In this document: in pieces, positions 8,576 through 17,565 of the stretch
Position numbering within the stretch: position 1 is the stretch's first letter
How the letters are laid out: every line of letters begins with the position of its first letter
Source of the DNA: Embleya scabrispora
Lineage (GTDB): Bacteria; Actinomycetota; Actinomycetes; Streptomycetales; Streptomycetaceae
Assembly (NCBI RefSeq): GCF_002024165.1
Contig: NZ_MWQN01000001.1
Span: 5,518,001-5,582,000 of the forward strand
DNA: 64,000 bases
Direction: 5' to 3'
The notes under the pieces: model-generated
What the model saw: only the letters and a program-made list of their open reading frames with translations
Databases searched by the model: none
What the model was told of the DNA's origin: nothing
Program-made: the position numbers and the translations under genes

Positions 8576-9307
8576 ATGCGCGTCGGGCTGTTCATCACCT
8601 GCGTCAACGACACGCTCTATCCCCGCACGGGACGGGCCGTCGTCCGCCTCCTGGAACGGCTCGGCTGCACCGTGGACTTCCCCACCGCGCAGACGTGCTG
8701 CGGCCAGATGCACTGGAACACCGGCTACGGCAAGCGGATCGAGCCGATGGTGGCCGGATTCGCGGACACCTTCGCCGGCTACGACGCGGTGGTCACCCCG
8801 TCCGGGTCCTGCGGCGCGATGATCCGGGACAACCACCCGCGCGCCGCCGCACGCGCGGCGGATCCGGGGTTGTCGGCCCGGGTCGCGGCGGTGGTGCCGA
8901 AGGTGTACGACCTCACCGAGTTCATCGTGGACGTGCTCGGCGTCACCGACGTCGGCGCCTACTTCCCGCACCGGGTCGTCTACCACCCCACCTGCCACTC
9001 CCGCCGCCTCCTGGGCCTGGGCGACCGGCCGACCGCGCTGCTTCGCGAGGTGCGCGGCCTGGAGCTGGTCGACCTGCCGGGCGAGGAGGAGTGCTGCGGC
9101 TTCGGCGGCACGTTCGCGGTGAAGAACCCGGACGTCTCCACCGCGATGGGCGCCGACAAGGTGCGGCACGCGGCCGGTACGGGGGCGGAGGTGCTGTGTG
9201 CGGCGGACAACTCGTGCCTGATGCACATCGGTGGGCTGATGGATCGTCAGCGGACCGGCATGCGCGTTGTGCACCTGGCGGAGATTCTCGCCTCGACGGC
9301 GGGTTAG
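8576..9307 (+). CDS. lutA: L-lactate oxidation Fe-S protein LutA
   Basis: 243 residues with two CCG-type cysteine domains (CCGQMHW near residue 41 and ECCGFGG near residue 174) that ligate an iron-sulfur or related cluster. By family it is the LutA/LldE subunit of the LutABC complex, which oxidises L-lactate to pyruvate in the cytoplasm. The ATG at 8576 follows a strong GAGGAGG. It is first in lutA-lutB-lutC; the gap of 128 bases to lutB is larger than usual and contains a hairpin (9362-9397). Confidence 0.9.
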   Translation: MRVGLFITCVNDTLYPRTGRAVVRLLERLGCTVDFPTAQTCCGQMHWNTGYGKRIEPMVAGFADTFAGYDAVVTPSGSCGAMIRDNHPRAAARAADPGLSARVAAVVPKVYDLTEFIVDVLGVTDVGAYFPHRVVYHPTCHSRRLLGLGDRPTALLREVRGLELVDLPGEEECCGFGGTFAVKNPDVSTAMGADKVRHAAGTGAEVLCAADNSCLMHIGGLMDRQRTGMRVVHLAEILASTAG

Positions 9308-9361
9308 GGGGTTGGTGTACCCGCCCGCTCCACCCGTTGCCGCCTCCGTATCGGCTGCGGA

Positions 9362-9397
9362 CTCACAGGCGGCGGTGTGGCCCCTCCGGCCTGTGAG
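9362..9397. other. Hairpin between lutA and lutB
   Basis: CTCACAGGC (9362-9370) pairs with GCCTGTGAG (9389-9397) over an 18-base loop. No T-run follows. It may set the ratio of LutA to LutB messages or be a processing site; it does not look like a full terminator. Confidence 0.35.
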
Positions 9398-9435
9398 CCG
9401 ACCTGCCTCGACCCGTTGATCGGAAAGCTTTCGCC

Positions 9436-10944
9436 ATGACCTCACCGCCCACGTTCCTGGGTATGCCGCCGTTTCCCGAGGCCGCTCGATCGGCCGTTTC
9501 GAATCCCCAGCTTCGCCATAATCTGCGTAAGGCAACCCATACCATCCGGGACAAACGTGCCCATGTGGTCGGCGAGCTTTCCGACTGGGCCGAGTTGCGA
9601 GCCGCCGGGGCGGCGATCAAGGACCGGACGTTGCGTCGGCTCGACGAGTACCTGCTCGCCGCCGAGGCGGCCGTCGCCGCCGCCGGCGGCACCGTGCACT
9701 GGGCGGCGGACGCGGCGGAGGCGAATCGCATCGTCGCCGATCTGGTGCGGGCCACCGGGGAGACCGAGGTGGTCAAGGTCAAGTCGATGGTCACCCAGGA
9801 GATCGGGCTGAACGAGGCGCTGGCCGCCGAGGGGATTCGGGCCTACGAGACCGATCTGGCCGAGTTGATCGTGCAGTTGGGCGACGATCTGCCGTCGCAC
9901 ATCCTGGTGCCGGCCATCCACCGCAACCGGGCCGAGATCCGGGAGATCTTCGTCCGGGAGATGGCCGAGTGGGGGGTGCCGGCGCCGCCCGGGCTGAGCG
10001 ACGAGCCGGCCGCGCTGGCCGAGGCCGCGCGACGACACCTGCGGGAGCGCTTCCTGTCCGCGAAGGTCGCGGTGTCCGGGGCGAACTTCCTGGTCGCCGA
10101 GACCGGCACGCTGGTCGTGGTCGAGTCGGAGGGCAACGGGCGGATGTGTCTGACCCTGCCCGAGACGCTGATCTCGGTGGTCGGCATCGAGAAGGTGGTG
10201 CCGACCTGGGCCGATCTGGAGGTGTTCCTGCAACTGCTGCCCAGGAGTTCGACCGGGGAGCGGATGAACCCGTACACCTCGATGTGGACCGGCGTCACCC
10301 CCGGCGACGGCCCGCGGGACTTCCACCTGGTGCTGCTCGACAACGGCCGTACCGACGTGCTGGCCGACACCACCGGGCGACAGGCGCTGCGCTGCATCCG
10401 GTGTTCGGCCTGCCTGAACGTGTGTCCGGTGTACGAGCGCACCGGGGGCCACGCGTACGGGTCGGTGTACCCGGGGCCGATCGGCGCGATCCTGGTGCCG
10501 CAACTGCGGGGCGTGGCAACCGGGAAGGTGGACCCGCAGACCGCGTCGTTGCCCTACGCGTCGTCGTTGTGCGGTGCGTGCTACGAGGTGTGCCCGGTCG
10601 CCATCGACATCCCCGAGGTGCTGGTGCACCTGCGCGAACAGGTGGTCGAGGGCGGCGGTCATCGGGCCGAGCGGGCGGCGATGCGGGCGGCCGAGTGGGT
10701 GTTCGACGACGCGAAGCGGCTGCGCACGGTACAGCGGGTCGCGGCCCGCTCGCGTCGGCTGCTGCCCCGCCGCGCGCCCGGGCCCGGTGCGGCCTGGTCG
10801 GACAGCCGGGCCCTGCCGGAGGTGCCGGCGCAGTCCTTCCGCGACTGGTGGGTGCGCGAACGCGGCGCGCCGCCGGCGCGACCCCCGGCTGCTCCGGCAC
10901 AACCGCCGGTGGAGAAGAACCGGATCGAGGAGGACGACCGATGA
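9436..10944 (+). CDS. lutB: L-lactate oxidation iron-sulfur protein LutB
   Basis: 502 residues, usual for LutB/LldF. The N-terminal LUD domain (about 60-300) is followed by two 4Fe-4S motifs, CIRCSACLNVCPVY (about 319-332) and CGACYEVCPVAID (about 379-391), then a Pro/Arg-rich tail. It is thought to pass electrons from lactate within LutABC. The ATG at 9436 has GGAAAG upstream. Its TGA overlaps the ATG of lutC (ATGA, 10941-10944), showing translational coupling. Confidence 0.92.
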   Translation: MTSPPTFLGMPPFPEAARSAVSNPQLRHNLRKATHTIRDKRAHVVGELSDWAELRAAGAAIKDRTLRRLDEYLLAAEAAVAAAGGTVHWAADAAEANRIVADLVRATGETEVVKVKSMVTQEIGLNEALAAEGIRAYETDLAELIVQLGDDLPSHILVPAIHRNRAEIREIFVREMAEWGVPAPPGLSDEPAALAEAARRHLRERFLSAKVAVSGANFLVAETGTLVVVESEGNGRMCLTLPETLISVVGIEKVVPTWADLEVFLQLLPRSSTGERMNPYTSMWTGVTPGDGPRDFHLVLLDNGRTDVLADTTGRQALRCIRCSACLNVCPVYERTGGHAYGSVYPGPIGAILVPQLRGVATGKVDPQTASLPYASSLCGACYEVCPVAIDIPEVLVHLREQVVEGGGHRAERAAMRAAEWVFDDAKRLRTVQRVAARSRRLLPRRAPGPGAAWSDSRALPEVPAQSFRDWWVRERGAPPARPPAAPAQPPVEKNRIEEDDR

Positions 10945-11636
10945 GTTCGCGTGCAGCGATCCTGGCCCGGGTCCGCCGGGCGCTCGCCGACGTGCCGAGC
11001 GACGACGACTTCCCGGTCGCGCGCGACTACGCACGGGCGCATGTCGCCGAGGGTGTGCTCGAACTGTTCGTCGCGCACCTGCGCGACTATCGGGCCGTGG
11101 TGCACGAGGTCGCCGAGGACGCCCTCCCGGACGCGGTCGCCGCGGCGGTTGAGCGGCGCGGGGCCCGCACCGTGGTGACCCCGGCCGGGCTGCCGCCGGC
11201 GTGGACGGCCGGGCTCGCCGAGGGGGTGTGCCTGGCGGACGGCTGGGCGTACGAGCAGTTGTACGACAATAGTATTAATAACAGGCCTACGGTTGCCGAC
11301 CGTGCCGACCGTGCCGACATCCTGACCACGTCCACCCTCGACACCGCCGACGGCGTACTCACCGCCGCCGCCGTCGGCATCGCCGAAACCGGCACGATCG
11401 TGCTCGACGCCGGACCCGGCCAGGGCCGTCGGGCGCTGACCCTGGTGCCGGACTGGCACCTGTGTGTGATGCGCGCCGCCGACGTGGTCGCCTCGGTGCC
11501 GCAGGCGCTGGAGCGACTCGACCCCGGTCGACCGCTGACCTGGATCTCCGGGCCGTCCGCGACCAGTGACATCGAGCTGGATCGGGTCGAGGGGGTGCAC
11601 GGGCCCCGCACCCTCGAAGTGCTGATCGTGCGGTGA
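10941..11636 (+). CDS. lutC: L-lactate oxidation protein LutC (LUD domain)
   Basis: 231 residues of LUD domain with the family motifs VGIAETGTIVLD and GPSATSDIE near the C-terminus. It completes lutABC. Unusual for this DNA, codons 110-114 are AAT AGT ATT AAT AAC (11268-11282), followed by a tandem 9-base repeat encoding RADRADRAD-like sequence (about 11292-11320). This 20-residue segment sits where LutC proteins normally have a short linker, so it looks like a small insertion that kept the frame. Function is probably intact since the motifs on both sides are preserved. Confidence 0.88.
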   Translation: MSSRAAILARVRRALADVPSDDDFPVARDYARAHVAEGVLELFVAHLRDYRAVVHEVAEDALPDAVAAAVERRGARTVVTPAGLPPAWTAGLAEGVCLADGWAYEQLYDNSINNRPTVADRADRADILTTSTLDTADGVLTAAAVGIAETGTIVLDAGPGQGRRALTLVPDWHLCVMRAADVVASVPQALERLDPGRPLTWISGPSATSDIELDRVEGVHGPRTLEVLIVR

Positions 11637-11666
11637 CGGGCCGGCGATCATTTACAGTCCATAGGC

Positions 11667-12341
11667 GTGGCACCTGATACGAACGCACTCGTCCGCTCGA
11701 CCAAGAACCTGATGGAGATGGTCGATCTCCTCGGCAACACCAGCCCGCCCGAGGCGTACGACGCGATCGCCGAGCAGTTGGCAAACACGCGGCGTCTGCT
11801 CGGCCGGCTGACCGCGCCGGCGCCGACCACGCTGTGCAACGAGCATCCGCACGGTCCGGTCGACGAGGACGCGCGGGACAAGTGCCTGTTCTGCGAGAAC
11901 CGGCGGCGGCGCGGGCGAGCCCGGGACGCGGCCGACGCGCGACCGCGTTCGGCGCCGTGTCCCCGGCACCCCGAGCGCGGTCTGCTCGCGCTCGGCGAGG
12001 CGTGTCCGCTGTGCGGCGGCCCCGAGGGGGTGTCGATGCCGCGTCAGGGCGTGCCGAGCGTGCGCGACCCGCGGCCGGCGCCGTTGGCCGGTGTCCGGGG
12101 CGTCGACATGCGGCTGACCGTGCTCACCCGGCAGCTCGCCGGGATGGCGGGCGAACCGGGCCGGGACGCGCGCGGGGAGGCGCTGCTCGCCGCGGCGATC
12201 GACGCGCTCAAGGGCGCCCAGGGGCTGATCCAGGCGGCCAACGCGTTCTCCGAGGGGCGCGGCGACGAGGCGTACAACACCGCCACCCGGGTCGCGCGCG
12301 GCCTGCGCGCCACGGCCGCCGAGGTGCTGGAGGACCTGTGA
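11667..12341 (+). CDS. Conserved-looking cysteine-rich protein of unknown function
   Basis: 224 residues from a GTG at 11667. I do not recognise the family. A short helical N-terminus (about 1-50) is followed by two similar cysteine/histidine units: C-N-E-HP ... CLFC (about 57-78) and C-P-R-HP ... CPLC (about 96-117), each able to bind one zinc. The C-terminal part (about 145-224) is helical and Ala-rich. The start is 30 bases after lutC; TACAGT about 10 bases upstream of the GTG could be the -10 of a leaderless promoter. A link to lactate metabolism is not supported beyond position. Confidence 0.6.
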   Translation: MAPDTNALVRSTKNLMEMVDLLGNTSPPEAYDAIAEQLANTRRLLGRLTAPAPTTLCNEHPHGPVDEDARDKCLFCENRRRRGRARDAADARPRSAPCPRHPERGLLALGEACPLCGGPEGVSMPRQGVPSVRDPRPAPLAGVRGVDMRLTVLTRQLAGMAGEPGRDARGEALLAAAIDALKGAQGLIQAANAFSEGRGDEAYNTATRVARGLRATAAEVLEDL

Positions 12342-12396
12342 GCCGGGTGGGGCGCGGGGGCGCGAGGGCGCCGCGAGGGCTCGGCCGCGCCGGTCG

Positions 12397-12963
12397 TCAG
12401 TCCTCGTAGGTCGAGGCCATCGGGTCGTGTCCGTTCCACACGACGAAGACCGACGAGGTCTGTCCGTGTCGGACGAAGTCGACCCGGATCCACCGGTCGC
12501 CCGGCCACACCTTGACCGCCCACCCCGGGTTCGGCGACGCGGCGATCAGCGTCGCGGTGGTCGCCTGGTAGCGGAACGACGCCCGCCCGCCGCGCACCTC
12601 GAAGCTCTGCACCGCCGCGGCCGGCGGCTGCTCCCGCAACTGCGCGGGCGGCGCCGCCGGCGGGGCCTTCGTGGTCGGCGGGATGGTGGTCGGGGGCGGG
12701 GACGGCGAGGTGGGCGGCGGGGTGCGGTTGACGGCCGAGATCAGGTCCGGCGCCTCGGAGGTCGGCGGCGCCGAGGGTGTGGGCGGCGGCGTGGACACCG
12801 AGGGCGGCGGTACGTCCCCCGCCACCGGGCTCGGCGGCCTGGGCGGTTCGAACACGGTCTCGCGCAGCACACTGCGCACTCCCCACCAGGAGAGCGCGAC
12901 GGCGACCGCGGTCACCGCGAGCCACACCGAGATCGACGTGATGATTCTCCGCACGGGCCCCAT
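12397..12963 (-). CDS. Membrane-anchored proline-rich protein of unknown function
   Basis: 188 residues from the ATG at 12961-12963. A short basic N-terminus precedes one transmembrane helix (about 8-30). A long Pro/Thr/Ser-rich linker (about 40-110) follows, then a compact beta-rich domain of about 75 residues ending in a WNGHDP motif. The arrangement suggests a type II membrane protein whose C-terminal domain sits outside the membrane beyond a wall-spanning linker. It is divergent from a two-component system, which may mean shared regulation. The family is not recognised. Confidence 0.6.
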   Translation of the reverse strand: MGPVRRIITSISVWLAVTAVAVALSWWGVRSVLRETVFEPPRPPSPVAGDVPPPSVSTPPPTPSAPPTSEAPDLISAVNRTPPPTSPSPPPTTIPPTTKAPPAAPPAQLREQPPAAAVQSFEVRGGRASFRYQATTATLIAASPNPGWAVKVWPGDRWIRVDFVRHGQTSSVFVVWNGHDPMASTYED

Positions 12964-13102
12964 CCTTCCGCCCCGGGCCCGCCCGTCCCCGGCGGGGTGG
13001 CGGCGAGAGCACGGGTCTGTCCCGGGCCGGCGCCGGGGGAGCCGAGAGCACGGGCCCCTCCCGGGCCGGGGGGAGCCGACGTTACGGGTACGGTTCCGAA
13101 CC

Positions 13103-13780
13103 ATGGCACAGGTGCTCGTTGTCGAGGACGACCAATTCGTACGTTCGGCGCTGATCCGCTACCTCACCTCGTCCTCCCACGCGGTGCGCAGCGTGGGCAC
13201 CGCCCTGGAGGCGCTGCGCGAGGTGGCCCAGTACTCGTTCGACGTGGTCATCCTGGATCTCGGCCTGCCGGACCTGGACGGATCCGAGGCGTTGAAGATG
13301 TTGCGCGGCATATCCGACGTCCCGGTGATCATCGCGACCGCCCGGGACGACGAGGCGGAGGTGGTCCGGCTGCTCAACGCCGGCGCCGACGACTATGTGA
13401 CGAAGCCGTTCTCCGGGGAGCATCTGGGCGCCCGGTTGTCGGCCGTGTTGCGCCGCGCGCGTGGCGGCAGTACACCCGAGGTGTTCAGCACCGGCGGCCT
13501 GCGGATCGACACCCGGCGCCGCGAGGCGCACCTGGACGGCCGCGAACTGGAGCTGACCCGGCGCGAGTTCGACCTGCTGGCGTTCCTGGCCGCGCGGGCC
13601 GGCCGGGTGGTGCCGCGGCGCGAGATCCTGGCCGAGGTGTGGGGTCAGGCGTACGGGGACGACCAGACCATCGACGTGCACCTGTCGTGGTTGCGCCGCA
13701 AGCTCGGCGAGAAGGCGCGGGAGCCGAGGTATCTGCATACCGTGCGGGGTGTCGGGGTGAAGCTGGAGCCCCCGGCGTGA
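13103..13780 (+). CDS. OmpR/PhoB-family response regulator
   Basis: 225 residues. The receiver domain (1-120) shows VEDD, the phospho-acceptor Asp in VVILDLGLPD, and the K of VTKPF. The C-terminal winged helix (about 130-222) has the OmpR-type ELELTRREFDLL and YLHTVRGVGVKL motifs. It starts at the ATG at 13103 with little leader. The GTG of the sensor kinase overlaps its stop (GTGA, 13777-13780). The stimulus is unknown; the divergent proline-rich membrane protein is a candidate target. Confidence 0.92.
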   Translation: MAQVLVVEDDQFVRSALIRYLTSSSHAVRSVGTALEALREVAQYSFDVVILDLGLPDLDGSEALKMLRGISDVPVIIATARDDEAEVVRLLNAGADDYVTKPFSGEHLGARLSAVLRRARGGSTPEVFSTGGLRIDTRRREAHLDGRELELTRREFDLLAFLAARAGRVVPRREILAEVWGQAYGDDQTIDVHLSWLRRKLGEKAREPRYLHTVRGVGVKLEPPA

Positions 13781-15291
13781 GACTGCGCTCCGGCGGGCGC
13801 GGGGCGGCCGGGCGGCGCGGGGAGGGCCGGTCCGGGAGTCGGGCCGCGGGCGCGGCGGAGCGGGCCGGCGGGTCCGCCCGGGTCTCGAAGCCGGCACGCG
13901 GCCCCAGGCCGGCCCGGGCGCCGAGGGGGTTGCGCGGCACGCTCGTCCGGGTCTCGTTGGCGGTGACCTCGATGGTGGCGCTGGCGTTCCTGATCCCGCT
14001 GGTCCTGGTGATCCGGGAGATCGCCGCGGACCGGACCTTCACCGATGCCGAGCGGCAGGCCGCCGCGCTGCAGCCGGCGCTGGTGATCACCACCGATCGG
14101 GCCGCGCTGGAGCCGGCGATCGCGAGTGTGCCGGCCGGATCGGGTGGGCGGATCGCGATCCACCTGCCCGACGGCTCGGTGCTCGGGCGACCGCGGGCGA
14201 GCGAGCACAACGTGGCGGGCGCGCGCGAGTCGGCCCGCTCGTTCCGGGTCCGGGCGGGCGGCGGCTGGGCGCTGTTGCAGCCGGTGGTGCTGGACCAGGG
14301 GCGGATCACGGTGATCGAGGTGTACGTCCCGGACGGCGATCTCGACCACGGCGTGGGCACCGCGTGGCTGGTGCTGACCGGGGTGGCGGTGGTGCTGGTC
14401 GGCGGTTCGGTCCTGGTCGCCGACCGGCTCGGGGCGCAGGTGGTGCGCTCGGCCCGGTCGTTGGCCGCCGCCGCGCGTTCGCTGGGTACGGGCGACCTGG
14501 AGGCGCGGATCGCCCCGCAGGGCCCCTCCGAACTCCAGGAGGCCGCCACGTCGTTCAACACGATGGCCGATCGGGTCGAACAACTGCTGGCCAACGAGCG
14601 GGAGGTGGCCGCCGACCTGTCGCATCGCCTGCGCACCCCGCTGACCGCGCTGCGGCTGAACGCGGCGGCGCTCGGGGACGATCCGGTGGCCGAGCAGACC
14701 CGGCACGCGGTGGCGCAACTGGAGCGCGAGGTGGACGAGTTGATCCGCGGCGCGCGGCGTTCCAGCGCGAGCATCGAACGGGTGGGCTGCGACGCGGCGG
14801 AGGTGGTGCGGGCCCGGATGGACTTCTGGTCCGCGCTGGCCGAGGACGAGGACCGCCCGTGGCAACTGGTGGGCGCGGAGGTGCCGGTACGGGTCCCGGT
14901 GTCGCGGGGCGACCTGGCGGCCGGTCTGGACGCGATGCTGGGCAACGTGTTCCGGCACACCGAGGAGGGGGTGCCGTTCTCGGTCACGCTGCACGCGGGC
15001 CGGGAATCGGTGATCCTGCTCGTCGCCGACGGCGGTCCCGGCATCGCCGACCCGGAGACCGCGCTGCGGCGTGGGCACGGGCAGGGCGGCGACGGCTCGA
15101 CCGGCCTGGGTCTGGACATCGTGCGCCGGCTCGCGGAGGCCACCGGGGGAGAGGTCGGCCTGGGCCGCTCGGTGCTCGGCGGCGCGGAGGTGAGTGTGCG
15201 GTTGGGCGCGGGCCGTACCGACGCGGTCACCCGGCGCAGTCGTAGGGCCGGCAAGAGTCGGCGCGGACGGCGCAGGACCGGTGTCGGCTGA
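13777..15291 (+). CDS. Two-component sensor histidine kinase
   Basis: 504 residues. A long basic, disordered N-terminus (about 1-50) precedes the first transmembrane helix (about 60-85). An extracytoplasmic domain of about 110 residues, a second helix and HAMP (about 205-275) follow, then HisKA with the phospho-His in ADLSHRLRTPLTALR, and HATPase with N-box GNVFRHT, G1 DGGPGIAD and G2 GLGLDI. All catalytic boxes are present. It is translationally coupled to the response regulator just upstream through the GTGA overlap. Confidence 0.92.
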   Translation: MRLRSGGRGAAGRRGEGRSGSRAAGAAERAGGSARVSKPARGPRPARAPRGLRGTLVRVSLAVTSMVALAFLIPLVLVIREIAADRTFTDAERQAAALQPALVITTDRAALEPAIASVPAGSGGRIAIHLPDGSVLGRPRASEHNVAGARESARSFRVRAGGGWALLQPVVLDQGRITVIEVYVPDGDLDHGVGTAWLVLTGVAVVLVGGSVLVADRLGAQVVRSARSLAAAARSLGTGDLEARIAPQGPSELQEAATSFNTMADRVEQLLANEREVAADLSHRLRTPLTALRLNAAALGDDPVAEQTRHAVAQLEREVDELIRGARRSSASIERVGCDAAEVVRARMDFWSALAEDEDRPWQLVGAEVPVRVPVSRGDLAAGLDAMLGNVFRHTEEGVPFSVTLHAGRESVILLVADGGPGIADPETALRRGHGQGGDGSTGLGLDIVRRLAEATGGEVGLGRSVLGGAEVSVRLGAGRTDAVTRRSRRAGKSRRGRRRTGVG

Positions 15292-15617
15292 GTGATCCGG
15301 CGCTCTCGGCCGGTTGTCGACGGTGTCGATTTTCTCACCGTGAGTCACTGCTCGTGCGCCCCCCGGAACCTCGGCGACGATTCACTCTTAAGAGGGCCTT
15401 AAACCCTCGTCCCGGGCCCAATCCGGTCGGGTCGACAGGTGTTCTTCGGCCACGGTTTTCACTAGCCTTCAGAACGACGGTCCATTCGGAACCAACGGGA
15501 CTCCCCCCTTTCCGAGTGGGCCAGGCGCAGCCCAATCCCCCCAGGGTCTGTAGCCGTTCGGGGATTTGATCCCCGGCCGTTCGTGTCCCCACCCCCACCC
15601 GGGGCGCGACGGCATCC
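15292..15617. other. Intergenic region after the histidine kinase
   Basis: No coding region is supported; the open frames have poor composition. A small hairpin CGGGGAT-TTG-ATCCCCG lies at 15559-15575. An AT-richer patch around 15381-15402 contains the self-complementary CTCTTAAGAG. A long-stem terminator follows at 15618-15643. Confidence 0.4.
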
Positions 15618-15643
15618 GGCCCGAGAGCGTGAGCTCTCGGGCC
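15618..15643. terminator. Strong bidirectional terminator hairpin
   Basis: GGCCCGAGAGC (15618-15628) and GCTCTCGGGCC (15633-15643) form a perfect 11-base stem around a GTGA tetraloop, followed by CTTCTTT on the plus strand. It lies between the histidine kinase and the convergent monooxygenase gene and could end both transcripts. Confidence 0.75.
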
Positions 15644-15677
15644 GGCCTTCTTTGCGCCCTCGCCGGCGCCGATCGCC

Positions 15678-16907
15678 CTACAGCGCGCCGACGCCGTGCA
15701 GGAACGCCTTCGTCTTCTCCGGGTCGTACATGAAGTCCTCGAACTCCGCCGGGTTGTCGAACGCGCTCATGATCGCGTCGCAGACGGCCGGGCAGTCGTT
15801 GCCCGCGCCCATCAGCATCCGCACGTGCTCGGGCGGGGGGCCGAGCAGGGCGGTGGAGAACTTCACCCCGTGCCGGGCGCGGTCCCAGAACGTGGCGAAG
15901 AGCAACTCCATCCAGTCGGCGTCGAACGGCCGATCCCCGTGCGCGACGATCGCGTTCAGGTACAGGTCGGCGGCCCGGGCGGCGTTGTTGGCGCCCTGGC
16001 CGCTGAGCGGGTCGTTGGTCACCAGCACGTCGCCGATGCCCAGGGCGACCCCGCCGGAGGGGAGTCGGGCGACCGGCTTGCGCACGATGGGGGAGAAGCC
16101 GCCGCTGAGCACGCACATCGGGTCGGTGAGTTCGGCCCGGCTGATCCGGTCGTGGTCCCACGGTGCGAACTGGCGGACCACGTCGCGCATCAGCGCCCAG
16201 TAGGCCTGCGGGTCGCGCACGCCGCCGAACACGTCCAGCGGCCCGCCGGGGATCGCCTCCAGCAGGATGATGTCGCACGGCCCGGACAGGGTCAGGCCCG
16301 GGAACATGATGATCTCGCCCGCCTCGGGGATGGCGTTGACGTGCAGCGCGTCGTGCCCCACCGCCGGCCTGGGCGTCGCGCCGTGGAAGTAGGCGACGGC
16401 CAACTGCCGCTGCGGGGTGGTGAATTCGGACTTCTCGTGGTCCCGGTCGAACATCGACACCAACTCGCCCTTGCCGGCCGCCACCACCACCAGGTCGTGG
16501 GCGCGGGTGAACCAGTCGATGTCGGACACCGCGACCGGGTGCACCACCAGGTTGCCGCCCCGGGCCACGAACAGCTCCATCCAGGCGGGCATCTTCATCC
16601 GCTGGTCCACCGACTGCGCGCCGCCCAGATCGCCCAGCCAGTCCACCACGGGCGTGCCGTCCGGGCCGGGGATGGTGAAGCCCGCCCGGTCGATCGGCGG
16701 CACCCGGTCGGCCCACAGGTCCAGTCCGTGCGGCCGTTCGAGGGCGATCGTCGACGGCATCATGATCTGTGTCGAGGTCACCCGGCCCGCGCGTATCTCG
16801 TCGGGCGTGCGCTCGGTCATCACGGTCACGTCGTAGCCGTGGGCGAGCAATCCCAGGCCGAGCTGGAGCCCGGATTGGCCGGCACCGACGATGAGGATCC
16901 TGCGCAT
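15678..16907 (-). CDS. StyA-type flavin monooxygenase
   Basis: 409 residues, the size of StyA-family oxygenases. An N-terminal Rossmann FAD site (ILIVGAGQSGLQLG, 4-17) and the overall pattern, including DVLVTNDPLSGQGANNA (FAD-ribityl region near residue 290), match styrene/indole monooxygenase oxygenase subunits and the related Smoa substrate-binding domain. Such enzymes need a separate flavin reductase (StyB) to supply FADH2; none is adjacent, so a distant reductase is assumed. A GGGAAGGGA ribosome-binding site precedes the ATG at 16907. The substrate is unknown; in Streptomyces relatives act on indoles or secondary metabolites. Confidence 0.75.
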   Translation of the reverse strand: MRRILIVGAGQSGLQLGLGLLAHGYDVTVMTERTPDEIRAGRVTSTQIMMPSTIALERPHGLDLWADRVPPIDRAGFTIPGPDGTPVVDWLGDLGGAQSVDQRMKMPAWMELFVARGGNLVVHPVAVSDIDWFTRAHDLVVVAAGKGELVSMFDRDHEKSEFTTPQRQLAVAYFHGATPRPAVGHDALHVNAIPEAGEIIMFPGLTLSGPCDIILLEAIPGGPLDVFGGVRDPQAYWALMRDVVRQFAPWDHDRISRAELTDPMCVLSGGFSPIVRKPVARLPSGGVALGIGDVLVTNDPLSGQGANNAARAADLYLNAIVAHGDRPFDADWMELLFATFWDRARHGVKFSTALLGPPPEHVRMLMGAGNDCPAVCDAIMSAFDNPAEFEDFMYDPEKTKAFLHGVGAL

Positions 16908-17046
16908 GGCTGAAGTCCCTTCCCCTGATCAAGTCGCATGCATCGTATGGCTCGCGCTGCGTGTTCACGGGGGCACCGACGGGAACTCGGGGGCCGCCGA
17001 CCGGAGATCGGCCCTCGGCGGGTGGGCGCGTAGGCGGGCGTCGGCG

Positions 17047-17520
17047 TCAGGGGCGGGGCGCCGTCCACCGCTCGCGGGCGCTCCAGTCGGAGTCCCGGCC
17101 CCGGTCGTCGCGAATCCGCACGCTCCAGTAGTACGTGGTGCCCGATTCGTAGCGGAACCCCGAAGGGCGCACCCCGACGCGCTGCGCGGAGTACACGACC
17201 CCGCTGTCCCACACGTCCGGGTCGACGCCGCCGGCGAGCACCGTGTCCAGGGAGGCGGGATCGGCGGAGATGACCAGTCGGTAGGTGCGCTGCCGGCGGT
17301 CGTGACCGAGGCCGCCGTAGCGGACCGCCCAGCCGATGCCGTCGGCCCCCGTCCGCGCCTCGTCCGACAGCGCGACCACGGTCGGCGCGCGTCGGGACGC
17401 CGGCGATCCGGAGCGGGCCGCGTACCCGAGGAGGCTGCCCACCAGGACCACGCCGGTGAACAGCACCAGCCCCGTGCGCAGCACCGGACCCACCCGCCCC
17501 ACGCGTCGTGCCGATCCCAC
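17047..17520 (-). CDS. Small membrane-anchored protein with fibronectin-III-like domain
   Basis: 157 residues from the GTG at 17520, which has GGGAG five bases upstream. One N-terminal transmembrane helix (about 10-35) is followed by an extracytoplasmic domain of about 115 residues. Its end, YESGTTYYWSVRIRDDRG with SDWS, has the Trp/Tyr pattern of fibronectin type III-like modules such as those at the N-terminus of bacterial rhamnosidases. No catalytic domain follows. The role is unknown. It is divergent from the helicase gene. Confidence 0.55.
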   Translation of the reverse strand: MGSARRVGRVGPVLRTGLVLFTGVVLVGSLLGYAARSGSPASRRAPTVVALSDEARTGADGIGWAVRYGGLGHDRRQRTYRLVISADPASLDTVLAGGVDPDVWDSGVVYSAQRVGVRPSGFRYESGTTYYWSVRIRDDRGRDSDWSARERWTAPRP

Positions 17521-17565
17521 GAGCACTCCCGACCCCGGAGGCGGATGATCACGCGACCCTAGACA

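Noticed and set aside
12427-15291. 954-codon frame as a single giant kinase
   Set aside because: The part before 13777 is out-of-frame shadow of the response regulator and antisense of the proline-rich gene; the kinase begins at the GTG at 13777.
15335-15598. Possible small gene or tRNA-like hairpin after the histidine kinase
   Set aside because: The frames lack codon bias and a ribosome-binding site, and the GGGGATTTGATCCCC hairpin does not sit in a cloverleaf.
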